Shown here: one piece after another, positions 51,709-60,651 of the stretch
How the letters are laid out: each line of letters begins with the position of its first letter
How positions within the stretch are numbered: the stretch's first letter is position 1
NCBI GenBank assembly: GCA_020025775.1
Contig: JAHHRN010000001.1
Coordinates: 354,039 to 418,038 of the forward strand
Source: Acutalibacter sp.
GTDB taxonomy: Bacteria > Bacillota > Clostridia > Oscillospirales > Acutalibacteraceae
Reading direction: 5' to 3'
DNA: 64,000 nt
The notes under the pieces: generated by a model
What the model was told of the DNA's origin: nothing
What the model saw: the letters and a program-made list of their open reading frames with translations, nothing else
The model's database searches: none
Program-made: the position numbers and the translations under genes

Positions 51709-52027
51709 ACTCACCGGTCTTTTGGGGCTTGCCAGACGTGCAGGCGCACTCAGTCTCGGCCATGATGCCGCAGAGGGTGCTCTGCTCGGGGGAAAAGCAA
51801 AGCTCTGCATTTTGGCAGAGGATGCCTCAGAAAGACTGAAAGAAGAAATGACACGTACCGCACAGCGTGCAAATACGGCGATAGCCTGTACGCCTTATAG
51901 CAAGATAGAGCTTTCAAAGAGCATCGGCACAAAGCCGGTTGCCGTTTTTACTGTAGATGATGAGGGCTTTGCCAGTGCAATAGAAAAACTTACCGGAAGG
52001 GATGGATACCATGACGAAAAAATATAA
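51695..52027 (+). CDS. ylxQ: L7Ae-family ribosomal-like protein YlxQ
   Basis: A 110-residue RNA-binding protein. The start ATG at 51695 overlaps the end of rnpM by 14 bp; AGGAGG lies about 13 bases before. It has LTGLLGLARRAGALSLGHDAAEGAL and KLCILAEDASERLKEEM, typical of the L7Ae fold that binds kink-turn RNA. Its 3' end overlaps the start of infB. Function in bacteria remains unclear. Confidence 0.9.
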   Translation: MMPNKLTGLLGLARRAGALSLGHDAAEGALLGGKAKLCILAEDASERLKEEMTRTAQRANTAIACTPYSKIELSKSIGTKPVAVFTVDDEGFASAIEKLTGRDGYHDEKI

Positions 52028-54368
52028 GCTTTCCGAAGCGGCAAAAGATTTCGGGGTTTCAAGCAAGAAGCTGACTGACACACTTGCACCGTATTTTGAC
52101 GACGAGAAGAAGTCGCAGACCGCTTTAGAAGAAAAAGAATTAGACGTTTTATTTGACGTACTTACCGCAGAAAACGCGGTTGAAAATTTTGACGGTTATT
52201 TTGCCATGCAGCAGGAAACCGAAGTAAAAGAAAAGAAAGCTGCACCGAAAAAGGCCGCAGATAAAAAAGACGGCGCAAAGAATAACGGCGCAGAAAAGAA
52301 TGCAGACAAGGCAGCGGATAAAAAACAGGCTGCACCTGCACCGAAGAAGAAAGACAAGGCCGACAAGCCCATGCAGTCCAGAACCAAGGGCGAAATCCGC
52401 CACGTAGATACCAGAGCCGGCAACGTAGAGCTCGACAAATATAACGAGCGCTATGAAAACATTGCACCCGCTAACGAAAAGAACAGCGGCGACAATGTGG
52501 TTAGAAAGCAGAAGCTCAAACAGAAGTCTCAGCAGTACAGACGTCAGGGCATGCGCTCCAGAAAGCATGAAACCGAAAAAGAGCGTATGGCAAGAATCGC
52601 AGCTGAGCGCGCAAAGAAGCAGATTAAAATTACCGTGCCCGAAGAAATCACCGTCGGCGATTTGGCGGCACTCTTAAAGATGACCGCTGCAGAAGTTATT
52701 AAAAAGCTCTTTGCTTTAGGTCAAATGGCAACCGTGAATGAGGTTATCGACTACGATACCGCAGAAATCGTTGCTACAGAGCTTGGCGCAAAGGTTGAAA
52801 AAGAAGTGGTTGTTACCATTGAAGAAAGAATCATCGACGATACCGAAGATGACGAAGCCGACTTAGAGCCTCGTGATCCGATCGTTGTAGTTATGGGTCA
52901 CGTTGACCACGGTAAAACCTCTCTCTTGGATGCTATCCGTAATACCGAAGTGACCGCAGGCGAAGCAGGCGGCATCACCCAGCACATCGGTGCATACCGT
53001 GTTGACTTAGACGGTCAGAAGATTACCTTCCTCGACACCCCCGGCCACGCGGCATTCACTTCCATGCGTGCTAGAGGTGCAAAGGCAACCGATATTGCTA
53101 TCTTAGTTGTTGCGGCGGATGACGGTATCATGCCGCAGACCGTAGAAGCAATCAACCACGCAAAGGCAGCAGGCGTTAGCATCATTGTTGCAATCAATAA
53201 GATGGATAAGCCGGAAGCCAATCCCGACAGAATCATGCAGCAGCTCACCGAGTATGAGCTTATCCCCGAAGAGTGGGGCGGCGACGTAATCTGCGTACCG
53301 GTTTCCGCAAAGAAGAAAATGAACATCGACAAGCTCTTAGAGTCTGTTCTGCTCGTTGCAGAAATGCAGGAACTCAAGGCGAACCCGAACCGTGCGGCAA
53401 AGGGTGTTGTTATCGAAGCTAGACTCGATAAGGGTAGAGGCCCTGTAGCAACCCTTCTTGTACAGAACGGTACCCTCCACACCGGCGACACCGTTGTTGC
53501 AGGTATGTCCGTTGGTAGAGTTCGTGTGATGACCAACGATAAGGGCAGAAGAGTAGACGAAGCAGGCCCGTCCGTTCCGGTTGAAATCACCGGTCTTGTA
53601 GACGTTCCGCAGGGCGGCGACACCTTCGACGCAGTTTCCGATGAAAGATTGGCTCGTGAACTCGTTGAAAAGAGAAAGCAAGAAGCTAAGGAAGAGGAAT
53701 TCAACCGTTATCAGAAGGTTACCCTCGACAACCTCTTCGACTCCATCCACCAGGGTGAAATGAAAGACCTCAACATCATCATCAAGGCAGACGTTCAGGG
53801 TTCTGTAGAAGCTGTTCGTCAGAGCCTCGAGAAGCTTTCCAATGAGGAAGTACAGGTTAAGGTTATCCACGGCGGCGTAGGTGCAGTTAACGAATCCGAC
53901 GTTATGCTCGCCAGCGCATCCAATGCGATTATCGTAGGCTTTAACGTTCGTCCGAACCCGATTGCTTCTGAAATGGCAGAGCGTGACGGCATCGACATGC
54001 GTATGTACCGCGTTATCTATGACTGCATCGAAGAAATCGAAGCGGCTATCAAGGGTATGCTTGCACCGAAGTTCCGTGAGGTTCTTCTCGGCAGAGCAGA
54101 AGTTCGTAACGTATTCAAGCTTTCTTCCGCAGGTATGATTGCTGGTTCTTACGTTGTAGACGGTAAGATTACAAGAAACGCACAAATCCGTGTCGTTCGT
54201 GACGGTATTGTTATCGCAGAAGACGCGATTGCATCCTTAAAGCGTTTTAAGGATGACGTTAAAGAGGTGGCACAGGGCTATGAATGTGGTGTCGGCCTCG
54301 AGAAATTTAACGATATTAAGGAAGGCGACGTTTTAGAAGCCTTCATGATGGAAGAATACAGAGACTAA
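52011..54368 (+). CDS. infB: Translation initiation factor IF-2
   Basis: A 785-residue GTPase that brings initiator tRNA to the ribosome. The ATG at 52011 has GGAAGGG at 51995, 10 bases before; an ATG at 52002 is too near. The N-terminus has a short IF2N domain, a Lys/Ala-rich linker (about 70-140) and a second IF2N domain. The GTPase core has GHVDHGKTSLLD, DTPGHAAF and NKMDKPEANP. Domains II-IV follow (for example GPVATLLVQNGTLHTGDTVV). Overlaps ylxQ by 17 bp. Confidence 0.97.
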   Translation: MTKKYKLSEAAKDFGVSSKKLTDTLAPYFDDEKKSQTALEEKELDVLFDVLTAENAVENFDGYFAMQQETEVKEKKAAPKKAADKKDGAKNNGAEKNADKAADKKQAAPAPKKKDKADKPMQSRTKGEIRHVDTRAGNVELDKYNERYENIAPANEKNSGDNVVRKQKLKQKSQQYRRQGMRSRKHETEKERMARIAAERAKKQIKITVPEEITVGDLAALLKMTAAEVIKKLFALGQMATVNEVIDYDTAEIVATELGAKVEKEVVVTIEERIIDDTEDDEADLEPRDPIVVVMGHVDHGKTSLLDAIRNTEVTAGEAGGITQHIGAYRVDLDGQKITFLDTPGHAAFTSMRARGAKATDIAILVVAADDGIMPQTVEAINHAKAAGVSIIVAINKMDKPEANPDRIMQQLTEYELIPEEWGGDVICVPVSAKKKMNIDKLLESVLLVAEMQELKANPNRAAKGVVIEARLDKGRGPVATLLVQNGTLHTGDTVVAGMSVGRVRVMTNDKGRRVDEAGPSVPVEITGLVDVPQGGDTFDAVSDERLARELVEKRKQEAKEEEFNRYQKVTLDNLFDSIHQGEMKDLNIIIKADVQGSVEAVRQSLEKLSNEEVQVKVIHGGVGAVNESDVMLASASNAIIVGFNVRPNPIASEMAERDGIDMRMYRVIYDCIEEIEAAIKGMLAPKFREVLLGRAEVRNVFKLSSAGMIAGSYVVDGKITRNAQIRVVRDGIVIAEDAIASLKRFKDDVKEVAQGYECGVGLEKFNDIKEGDVLEAFMMEEYRD

Positions 54369-54396
54369 AATTAGTCAGTTTCATGGGAGGTAAACC

Positions 54397-54744
54397 ATGG
54401 CAGGATTTAGACAAGACCGCGTAGCGGAAGATATTCACAGAGAGTTAGTGGCGCTCATCCGTGAGCTCAAAGACCCCAGAGTGAAAGACAAAATGCTGAC
54501 GGTTGTCCGTGTAGAAGTTACACAGGATTTGTCTTATGCAAAGGTCTATGTCAGTGCGCTCGAGGGCATCGACACCGCGAAAGAAGCGGTGAAGGGCCTT
54601 GTTAGTGCGACAGGCAGATTGCGCCGCGAGGTGGGGCAGAAGCTCCATCTTCGCAAAGCGCCGGAACTCAAATTTATTGCCGATGACTCCGTAGAGCACG
54701 GCATGGAGATTTTCAAAAAAATCGAAGGATTTAAGGGAGAATAA
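54397..54744 (+). CDS. rbfA: 30S ribosome-binding factor A
   Basis: A 115-residue protein that binds the 30S subunit during late assembly and cold shock. It has RVAEDIHRELVALIRELKDPRV, VTQDLSYAKVYVSALEG and LRREVGQKLHLRKAPELKFIADDSVEHG, the complete KH-like RbfA pattern. GGGAGGT precedes the ATG. Confidence 0.96.
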   Translation: MAGFRQDRVAEDIHRELVALIRELKDPRVKDKMLTVVRVEVTQDLSYAKVYVSALEGIDTAKEAVKGLVSATGRLRREVGQKLHLRKAPELKFIADDSVEHGMEIFKKIEGFKGE

Positions 54745-54745
54745 A

Positions 54746-55705
54746 ATGCACGAATTAGACGTGAAACAAGTGGCGGCGCTTTTAAAAGAGCAGGACCGGA
54801 TCCTCATTTTAACCCATATGAGTCCTGATGGCGACACGCTTGGCAGTGCTTTCGCCTTGCACAGAGCGCTTTTACAGCTCGGCAAGCAGGTTAAGGCAGT
54901 TTGCGGCGATACCATACCGGAAAAATACGCCTATATGATGCGTGATTTGGCAGTGGAAGATTTTGAGCCGCAGTTCGTCGTGGCTGTGGATGTTGCCGAC
55001 AAAAAGCTTTTAGGGGATACCTATGAAGCACAGTATGGCGACAAGGTGGATTTATGTATCGACCATCACCGCTCCAACACAGGCTATGCGAAAAACCTCT
55101 GCTTAGAGGAATGCGCGGCAACCTGTGAAATCATTTTTGCAGTGCTCGAAGCTTTGAATGTAAAGTTCGATGCAGCTATGGCAGATTGCCTTTATACAGG
55201 ACTTTCTACCGATACAGGCTGCTTCCGCTATGCGAATGTAACGCCCAGAACCCACAAAATTGCGGCGGAGCTTTTGGAATACGGTGCAGAAGCCGGTGAA
55301 ATCAACCGGGTGATGTTTGAAACCAGAACCAAAGAATATATTCGCTTACAGGTTATGGCACTTGAGAATATTGAAATGTATGCCCAGGACAAGTGTGCAT
55401 TTGTGCTTCTCTCTCAGGCAATGTTCAAGGAAAGCGGCTGCAGCGAAGCCGATTGCGACGGCATTTCTTCTGTGCCGCGTAAGATTGAGGGCGTTTTGGC
55501 AGGCGTTACCGTGCGCGAAAAGGCGGACGGCTCTTATAAAGTTTCCCTTAGAACTCACGCGCCCGTGGACGCTTCCGAAATCTGTAAAAAGATGGGCGGC
55601 GGCGGTCACGCCAGAGCCGCAGGCTGTACCTTAGACGGTGCACATTACGAAGCAGAAAAAGAAAAACTCATTAAGCTCATTGAAGCAGAAATAAATGCGA
55701 TATGA
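54746..55705 (+). CDS. nrnA: DHH-family oligoribonuclease/3'-phosphoadenosine phosphatase NrnA
   Basis: A 319-residue phosphoesterase degrading short RNA (nanoRNA) and pAp. The DHH part has LTHMSPDGDTLGSAFALHRAL, VVAVDVADKK, the catalytic CIDHHRSN and GLSTDTGCFRYANV. The DHHA1 part ends with KMGGGGHARAAGCTLDG. It starts one base after the rbfA stop and ends overlapping truB by four bases (ATGA). Confidence 0.95.
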   Translation: MHELDVKQVAALLKEQDRILILTHMSPDGDTLGSAFALHRALLQLGKQVKAVCGDTIPEKYAYMMRDLAVEDFEPQFVVAVDVADKKLLGDTYEAQYGDKVDLCIDHHRSNTGYAKNLCLEECAATCEIIFAVLEALNVKFDAAMADCLYTGLSTDTGCFRYANVTPRTHKIAAELLEYGAEAGEINRVMFETRTKEYIRLQVMALENIEMYAQDKCAFVLLSQAMFKESGCSEADCDGISSVPRKIEGVLAGVTVREKADGSYKVSLRTHAPVDASEICKKMGGGGHARAAGCTLDGAHYEAEKEKLIKLIEAEINAI

Positions 55706-56595
55706 CAGGAATTCTTTGTTTAGATAAGCCTAAAGATATGACCTCGTTTTTGGCAGTTCGCCGCGTTCGAGGTATTTTAGGGCTAAAAAAAGCGGGACAT
55801 ACCGGTACGCTCGACCCGATGGCAACGGGAGTTCTCCCGATTGCACTTTCGGGCGCGACGCGGTTTATCAGTCTGCTCCCGACCCATAAAAAAGCATATG
55901 AAGCTCGCGTAGAGCTAGGCAAAACCACCGATACGCTGGATATCACGGGCACCGTGCGCAGCGAATCGGCGGTTTCGGTTTCTCCCGAAGAAATCAAGGC
56001 GGCGGCGCTGTCCTTCCTCGGTGAAATCGACCAACTGCCGCCCATGTATTCAGCAAAGCTCAAGGACGGTGTTCGTCTTTATGATTTGGCAAGACAGGGC
56101 GTGGAAATTGAGCGTGAAACGCAGCGTGTGACGATTTACGATTTAGAGGTGTTCGACATAACGGATACCGAATTTTCTATGCGCGTCACCTGTTCGGCGG
56201 GTACGTATATCCGCACTCTGGCGGATGACATCGGTCAAAAGCTCGGTTGCGGTGCGATTTTAACCGCACTCCGACGCATTGAGGCCAACGGCTTTACGCT
56301 TTCTCAAAGCGTGACCTTGGAAGAACTCGAAAAGCTGCGAGATGAAAACCGCTTAGACGAGTGCATTCTGCCGCTGACCGCGTGTCTCGAAAGCTATCCT
56401 GCCATTACGGTCACCGAAGCGCAGGCGGTGCGTTTCCACAATGGCGGCGAATTACTCAAAAACCGTTTAAAGGATTTTAGTGGCGAAGGTTATTTCCGGG
56501 TTTATGCGCCAAATGGCGATTTTTTAGGTCTCGGCGAATCCCTTGCGGAGAACGAGAACTTGCTTGTAAAGAGGGTGTATGTCGGTGAAGAATAA
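55702..56595 (+). CDS. truB: tRNA pseudouridine(55) synthase TruB
   Basis: A 297-residue enzyme that makes pseudouridine 55 in the T loop of tRNA. It has GILCLDKPKDMTSFLAVRRVR, the catalytic aspartate in HTGTLDPMATGVLPIALSGATRF, TDTLDITG, QLPPMYSAKLKDGVRLYDLARQG and VTCSAGTYIRTLADDIG. The C-terminal PUA-like part is short. Start ATGA overlaps nrnA; ribF starts within its last codons. Confidence 0.96.
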   Translation: MTGILCLDKPKDMTSFLAVRRVRGILGLKKAGHTGTLDPMATGVLPIALSGATRFISLLPTHKKAYEARVELGKTTDTLDITGTVRSESAVSVSPEEIKAAALSFLGEIDQLPPMYSAKLKDGVRLYDLARQGVEIERETQRVTIYDLEVFDITDTEFSMRVTCSAGTYIRTLADDIGQKLGCGAILTALRRIEANGFTLSQSVTLEELEKLRDENRLDECILPLTACLESYPAITVTEAQAVRFHNGGELLKNRLKDFSGEGYFRVYAPNGDFLGLGESLAENENLLVKRVYVGEE

Positions 56596-57481
56596 TTCCA
56601 TAGCTCTCGGCACGTTTGACGGCTTGCACCTCGGGCACAAAGAGGTGCTTTTTGAAACCAAAGACGGCAACGGACAGCCCTCGGCGCTTCTGTTTACCGA
56701 GCATCCGCAGGCTGTGGTCAAGGGGCAGGCACCGCCGGCTCTCTTTACCGAAGAAGCTAGAGATGCACTCCTTACAGCATGGGGGATTGAACCCTTGTCC
56801 GTTTCCTTTAAGGAAATTTACACGCTTTCTCCCGAGGATTTCTTTTATGAAATTCTTTTAAAGCGTTTCGGAGCTTGTGCACTTTCTTGCGGCGAGGATT
56901 ATACCTTCGGCAAGAAAAAAACAGGCAATACCGAAGTGCTAAAAGCTCTTTGCGAGAAAGAAAACATACCACTCCACGTGGCAAAAACCGTTTGCTATGA
57001 CGGTGAACCTATCTCCTCTACACGTATTCGTGCGGCGATTGAAAATGGCACTATGGAGGAGGCAAACGCCATGCTCGGCAGAAGCTTTTCGATAGATTTC
57101 CCCGTGGTGCATGGCGATGCGCGCGGCAGAACGATTGACTGCCCGACTATCAACCAGAAGTTCCCCGAGGGCTTCGTACAGCCGAAAAAGGGCGTTTATA
57201 TCACCCGCGTGACGGTAGACGGCAAGGCCTATGCCGGTGTTACGAATTTCGGCATCCGACCGACGATCGGCACAAAGGCACTTTTAGCGGAAACCTTTAT
57301 TTTGGGCTTGAATGAAAATCTCTACGGCAAAAAGCCACTCGTGGAATTCTTAACTTATGTAAGACCCGAGCAGAAATTCGACAGTTTCTCTGCATTACGT
57401 GCAGCGATTCAAAGCGATAGCCGCCGTGCCGAGGAATATTTCAAAAAAGCTTGCAAAAAAGACTTAAACATTGTAAAATAG
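56579..57481 (+). CDS. ribF: Bifunctional riboflavin kinase/FAD synthetase
   Basis: A 300-residue enzyme that turns riboflavin into FMN and FAD. The N-terminal adenylyltransferase part has IALGTFDGLHLGHKEVLF (an HxGH site), and YTFGKKKTGN, ISSTRIRAAIENG. The C-terminal flavokinase part has GDARGRTIDCPTIN, GVYITRVTVDGKAYAGVTNFGIRPT. It overlaps truB by 17 bp and is the last gene of the operon. The N-terminus starts a few residues shorter than in many homologues. Confidence 0.95.
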   Translation: MSVKNNSIALGTFDGLHLGHKEVLFETKDGNGQPSALLFTEHPQAVVKGQAPPALFTEEARDALLTAWGIEPLSVSFKEIYTLSPEDFFYEILLKRFGACALSCGEDYTFGKKKTGNTEVLKALCEKENIPLHVAKTVCYDGEPISSTRIRAAIENGTMEEANAMLGRSFSIDFPVVHGDARGRTIDCPTINQKFPEGFVQPKKGVYITRVTVDGKAYAGVTNFGIRPTIGTKALLAETFILGLNENLYGKKPLVEFLTYVRPEQKFDSFSALRAAIQSDSRRAEEYFKKACKKDLNIVK

Positions 57482-57518
57482 TTTTAACTCTAAATTTTAA
57501 AGATAAGGTGGGTTAATT

Positions 57519-58733
57519 ATGTGGGCTTTAAAAGTAGCTTATTATCGTGCGTATCAAAAAATCATGAAAATTGTGACTTATGCCATTGACTGGTCTGAGC
57601 CGCAGCTTTTAACCGGACCTGGCGCTATCAAAAAGTTGCCCGGTTTCATTAAGGAAAAAGGTCTTGCTAAGGTTTTAGTTGTTACCGATAAGGGACTCAT
57701 GGGCTTGCATCTTTTAGACGGTATGTTCGATGCCTTAAAAGCAGAGGGCGTAGAATATGTTGTCTATGACGGCACCCAGCCCAACCCGACTATTGACAAT
57801 ATTGAAGAGGCTCGTGCTTTATTTGTAGAGAACGGCTGTGAAGCTGTTATCGCATTCGGCGGCGGTTCTTCCATGGACTGTGCAAAGGCTGCAGCAGCAA
57901 GAGTTGTTCGTCCGAACAAGAGCGTTCCGCAGATGCGTGGCCTTTTAAAGGTTATGAAAAAGCTTCCGCCTTTCTTCGCTGTTCCGACTACAGCTGGTAC
58001 AGGCTCCGAAACCACCCTTGCAGCGGTTGTTTCTAACCCGAAAACCCATGAAAAATATGCGATCAACGACCCGGTTCTTCGTCCGAAATTTGCAGTTTTA
58101 GACCCTGAACTCACCGTTGGCTTGCCGCCGCACATCACTTCCACCACAGGTATGGATGCTTTAACTCATGCGGTAGAAGCTTATATCGGTAAGAGCAATG
58201 TAAAATCCACCCTTGCTTATGCGGAAAAGGCAACCAAAATGATTTTTGATAACCTGGAAACCGCATACAATGACGGCAAAAATATCGAAGCTAGAAACAA
58301 CATGCTTTTGGCTTCCTACTATGCAGGTATGGCGTTCACCAGAGCTTATGTTGGCTATGTTCACGCGATTGCCCATAACCTCGGTGGTATGTACGGTGTG
58401 CCGCACGGCCTTGCAAACGCTATCATTTTGCCCGTAGTTTTAGAAGCTTATGGTAGTTCCGCTTATAAGCCCCTTGCAAAGCTTGCAGATATTGTTGGAA
58501 TCGCAGGCGTAAGCGAAGCAGATAAGGCAGAAAAGTTCATCGAAGAAATCCGTCAGATGAACGCTAGAATGAACATCCCGACTGGCTTCACACAGATTAA
58601 GGATGAGGATATCGACACCATCGTTTCCCGTGCGATTAAAGAAGCACATCCGCTCTATCCGACTCCGGCTATCTTCACCAGAGAAAAGCTTACAGAGATC
58701 GTTCGTTCTTTGAAGCTTACAGAAGAAGCCTAA
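57519..58733 (+). CDS. Iron-containing alcohol dehydrogenase
   Basis: A 404-residue NAD(P)-dependent oxidoreductase of the iron-type (group III) family. It has VIAFGGGSSMDCAKAAAA for the cofactor, VPTTAGTGSETTLAAVV, and metal ligands in TGMDALTHAVEAY and YVHAIAHNLGGMYGVPHGLANA. The N-terminal 28 residues, MWALKVAYYRAYQ onwards, are an extension. The substrate may be butanol, propanediol-type or another aldehyde/alcohol. It follows ribF by 37 bp; AAGGTGGG is the ribosome binding site. Likely used in fermentation. Confidence 0.92.
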   Translation: MWALKVAYYRAYQKIMKIVTYAIDWSEPQLLTGPGAIKKLPGFIKEKGLAKVLVVTDKGLMGLHLLDGMFDALKAEGVEYVVYDGTQPNPTIDNIEEARALFVENGCEAVIAFGGGSSMDCAKAAAARVVRPNKSVPQMRGLLKVMKKLPPFFAVPTTAGTGSETTLAAVVSNPKTHEKYAINDPVLRPKFAVLDPELTVGLPPHITSTTGMDALTHAVEAYIGKSNVKSTLAYAEKATKMIFDNLETAYNDGKNIEARNNMLLASYYAGMAFTRAYVGYVHAIAHNLGGMYGVPHGLANAIILPVVLEAYGSSAYKPLAKLADIVGIAGVSEADKAEKFIEEIRQMNARMNIPTGFTQIKDEDIDTIVSRAIKEAHPLYPTPAIFTREKLTEIVRSLKLTEEA

Positions 58734-58754
58734 GAAACGAAAAAAGCAGTACAA

Positions 58755-58795
58755 TGCCCTGCGCCTTTTTAGAGGCGCAGGACGTTTTCGCTTTT
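58755..58795 (+). terminator. Terminator of the alcohol dehydrogenase gene
   Basis: CCTGCGCCT / AGGCGCAGG hairpin with a short TTTTAG loop and T-rich tail TTTTCGCTTTTTC. Confidence 0.75.
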
Positions 58796-58917
58796 TCAGA
58801 AAGAAACATTTTCGGGCATTTTTGTGTTCCTTTTCTCTTTATAGTATAGAAAAGCAAGACAAAAGAGCTTCGACAAGTTCTCAGAAAGAATTATCCCGAA
58901 TGAGGTGTTATTGAACT

Positions 58918-60600
58918 TTGAATTCTATGGAATGCGAAAAATTAGCAGAGCTTCTCTTTCCCGAGATTACCATGACTCCCGAGGATTTAGAAGAAAAATA
59001 TCCGCCCAGAAATTTAAAAGAAGGCGCAAGAGTTACAAGATTTGCACCCAGCCCGACTGGTTATCTCCACGTTGGTGGTCTCTTTGGTGCACTCACCGAC
59101 TATATGACGGCAAAAGCCTCCGGTGGTCTTATGTATCTGCGTATTGAAGATACCGACAAGAAAAGAGAAATTGCCGACGGCGTTTCCGCTATCATCGAAG
59201 GCTTCGACAACTTCGGCATTGAATTTGACGAGGGTGTAACCGGTCTCGGTACAGAAAGCGGCGCTTACGGCCCCTATACCCAAAGCCAAAGAGTTGAAAT
59301 TTACCAGACCATTGCGAAGAGCCTGGTTCAGAAAGGTCTTGCTTATCCTTGCTTCTGCACAGCGGACGAGCTTTCCGCCCTTCGCGAACAGCAGGAACAG
59401 GACGGCGCTCTCATCCGCGGCTACTTCGGCAAATATGCCAAGTGCCGTGACCTCACATTCGAGGAGATTGAAGAAAAAATCAACAACGGTATGCCCTACG
59501 TGCTTCGTTTCCGTTCCGACGGCGACGAAAATAAGAGAATCGCTTTCCAGGATGTTATCAAAGGTAAAATCGAAATGCCCGAAAACATCATTGACGAAGT
59601 GCTCTTAAAGAGTGACGGCATTCCGACCTATCATTTCGCACACGTTTGCGATGACCATTTCATGCGTACCACCCACGTTATCCGCGGTGAGGAATGGATT
59701 TCCTCCGTGCCCAAGCACATCGCCCTCTTTAAAGCGTGCGGCTACAAAACTCCGAAATATGCACACACCCCGCAGGTTATGAAAATCGACGAGGTGGACG
59801 GCACAAAGCGTAAGTTCTCCAAACGTAAAGACCCGGAAGCCGCAGTCGGCTACTTCATTGAAAGAGGTTACCCGAAAGAGGCATTGACCGAGTACCTCAT
59901 GACCCTTTTGAATTCCGACTTCGAGGCATGGCGCACCGCCAACCCTGACAAGCACTTCTCGGAATTCAACTTTAAATTGCAAAAGATGAGCGCATCCGGC
60001 GCCCTCTTCGATTTGGCAAAGCTCACCGACATCAGCAAAAACTGTGTCGCAAGAATGACTGCCGAAGAGGTCTATGACCGCGCACTCACTTGGGCAAAGC
60101 AGTTTAACCCTGCTTATGCCGAAAAGTTAGAAAACGAAAAGGATAAGGCGATTGGTATGCTGTCCCTTGACCGTGGCGGCAAGAAGCCGAGAAAAGACCT
60201 TGCCAAGTGGGATGAGCTTCCCGAAACCTTTTCTTATATGTATGCGGATTCTTATGAGCCGCACTTCGACCTGCCCGAGCACGTATCGCCTGCCGATGCG
60301 GCAAACATCTTAGATATGTATAAGGACCTCTGGGCAATGGACGATGATAAGGACACCTGGTTCTCCAAGGTTAAATCCCTTTGCGAGCCGAACGGCTTTA
60401 CCCCGAATGTCAAGGAATATAAGCAGAATCCCGATGCATTCAAGGGCCACGTCGGCGACGTTTCCACGGTACTTCGTATCGCGGTAACCGGCAGAACCAT
60501 GACCCCCGATTTATATGTCATTTTACGTCTCTTGGGCGAGGAAACCGTGAAAGCGAGACTTTCCGAAGCTTCGGCGTATTATAAAACTTTGCTTGCCTAA
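58918..60600 (+). CDS. gltX: Glutamate--tRNA ligase
   Basis: A 560-residue class I aminoacyl-tRNA synthetase. The TTG at 58918, after TGAGGTG, is the likely start; an ATG at 58927 is the alternative. It has RFAPSPTGYLHVGGL (HIGH), LRIEDTDKKRE and KFSKRKDPEAAVG (KMSKS). The enzyme has an N-terminal extension of about 45 residues before the HIGH region and is longer than the usual 480 residues, a type seen in some Clostridia. A typical T-box was not found in the leader. Confidence 0.95.
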   Translation: MNSMECEKLAELLFPEITMTPEDLEEKYPPRNLKEGARVTRFAPSPTGYLHVGGLFGALTDYMTAKASGGLMYLRIEDTDKKREIADGVSAIIEGFDNFGIEFDEGVTGLGTESGAYGPYTQSQRVEIYQTIAKSLVQKGLAYPCFCTADELSALREQQEQDGALIRGYFGKYAKCRDLTFEEIEEKINNGMPYVLRFRSDGDENKRIAFQDVIKGKIEMPENIIDEVLLKSDGIPTYHFAHVCDDHFMRTTHVIRGEEWISSVPKHIALFKACGYKTPKYAHTPQVMKIDEVDGTKRKFSKRKDPEAAVGYFIERGYPKEALTEYLMTLLNSDFEAWRTANPDKHFSEFNFKLQKMSASGALFDLAKLTDISKNCVARMTAEEVYDRALTWAKQFNPAYAEKLENEKDKAIGMLSLDRGGKKPRKDLAKWDELPETFSYMYADSYEPHFDLPEHVSPADAANILDMYKDLWAMDDDKDTWFSKVKSLCEPNGFTPNVKEYKQNPDAFKGHVGDVSTVLRIAVTGRTMTPDLYVILRLLGEETVKARLSEASAYYKTLLA

Positions 60601-60651
60601 AGGTGAAGGAATAAAAAGCCTTACTAAAGGGGCTTTAAGGAGAAGAAAAAG

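Noticed and set aside
53015..54185. Long minus-strand frames opposite infB
   Set aside because: Antisense shadows of a strongly biased conserved gene; Ser/Thr- and Cys-rich nonsense composition.
58741..58917. Possible T-box leader before gltX
   Set aside because: I found neither a clear T-box sequence nor a competing terminator/antiterminator pair.
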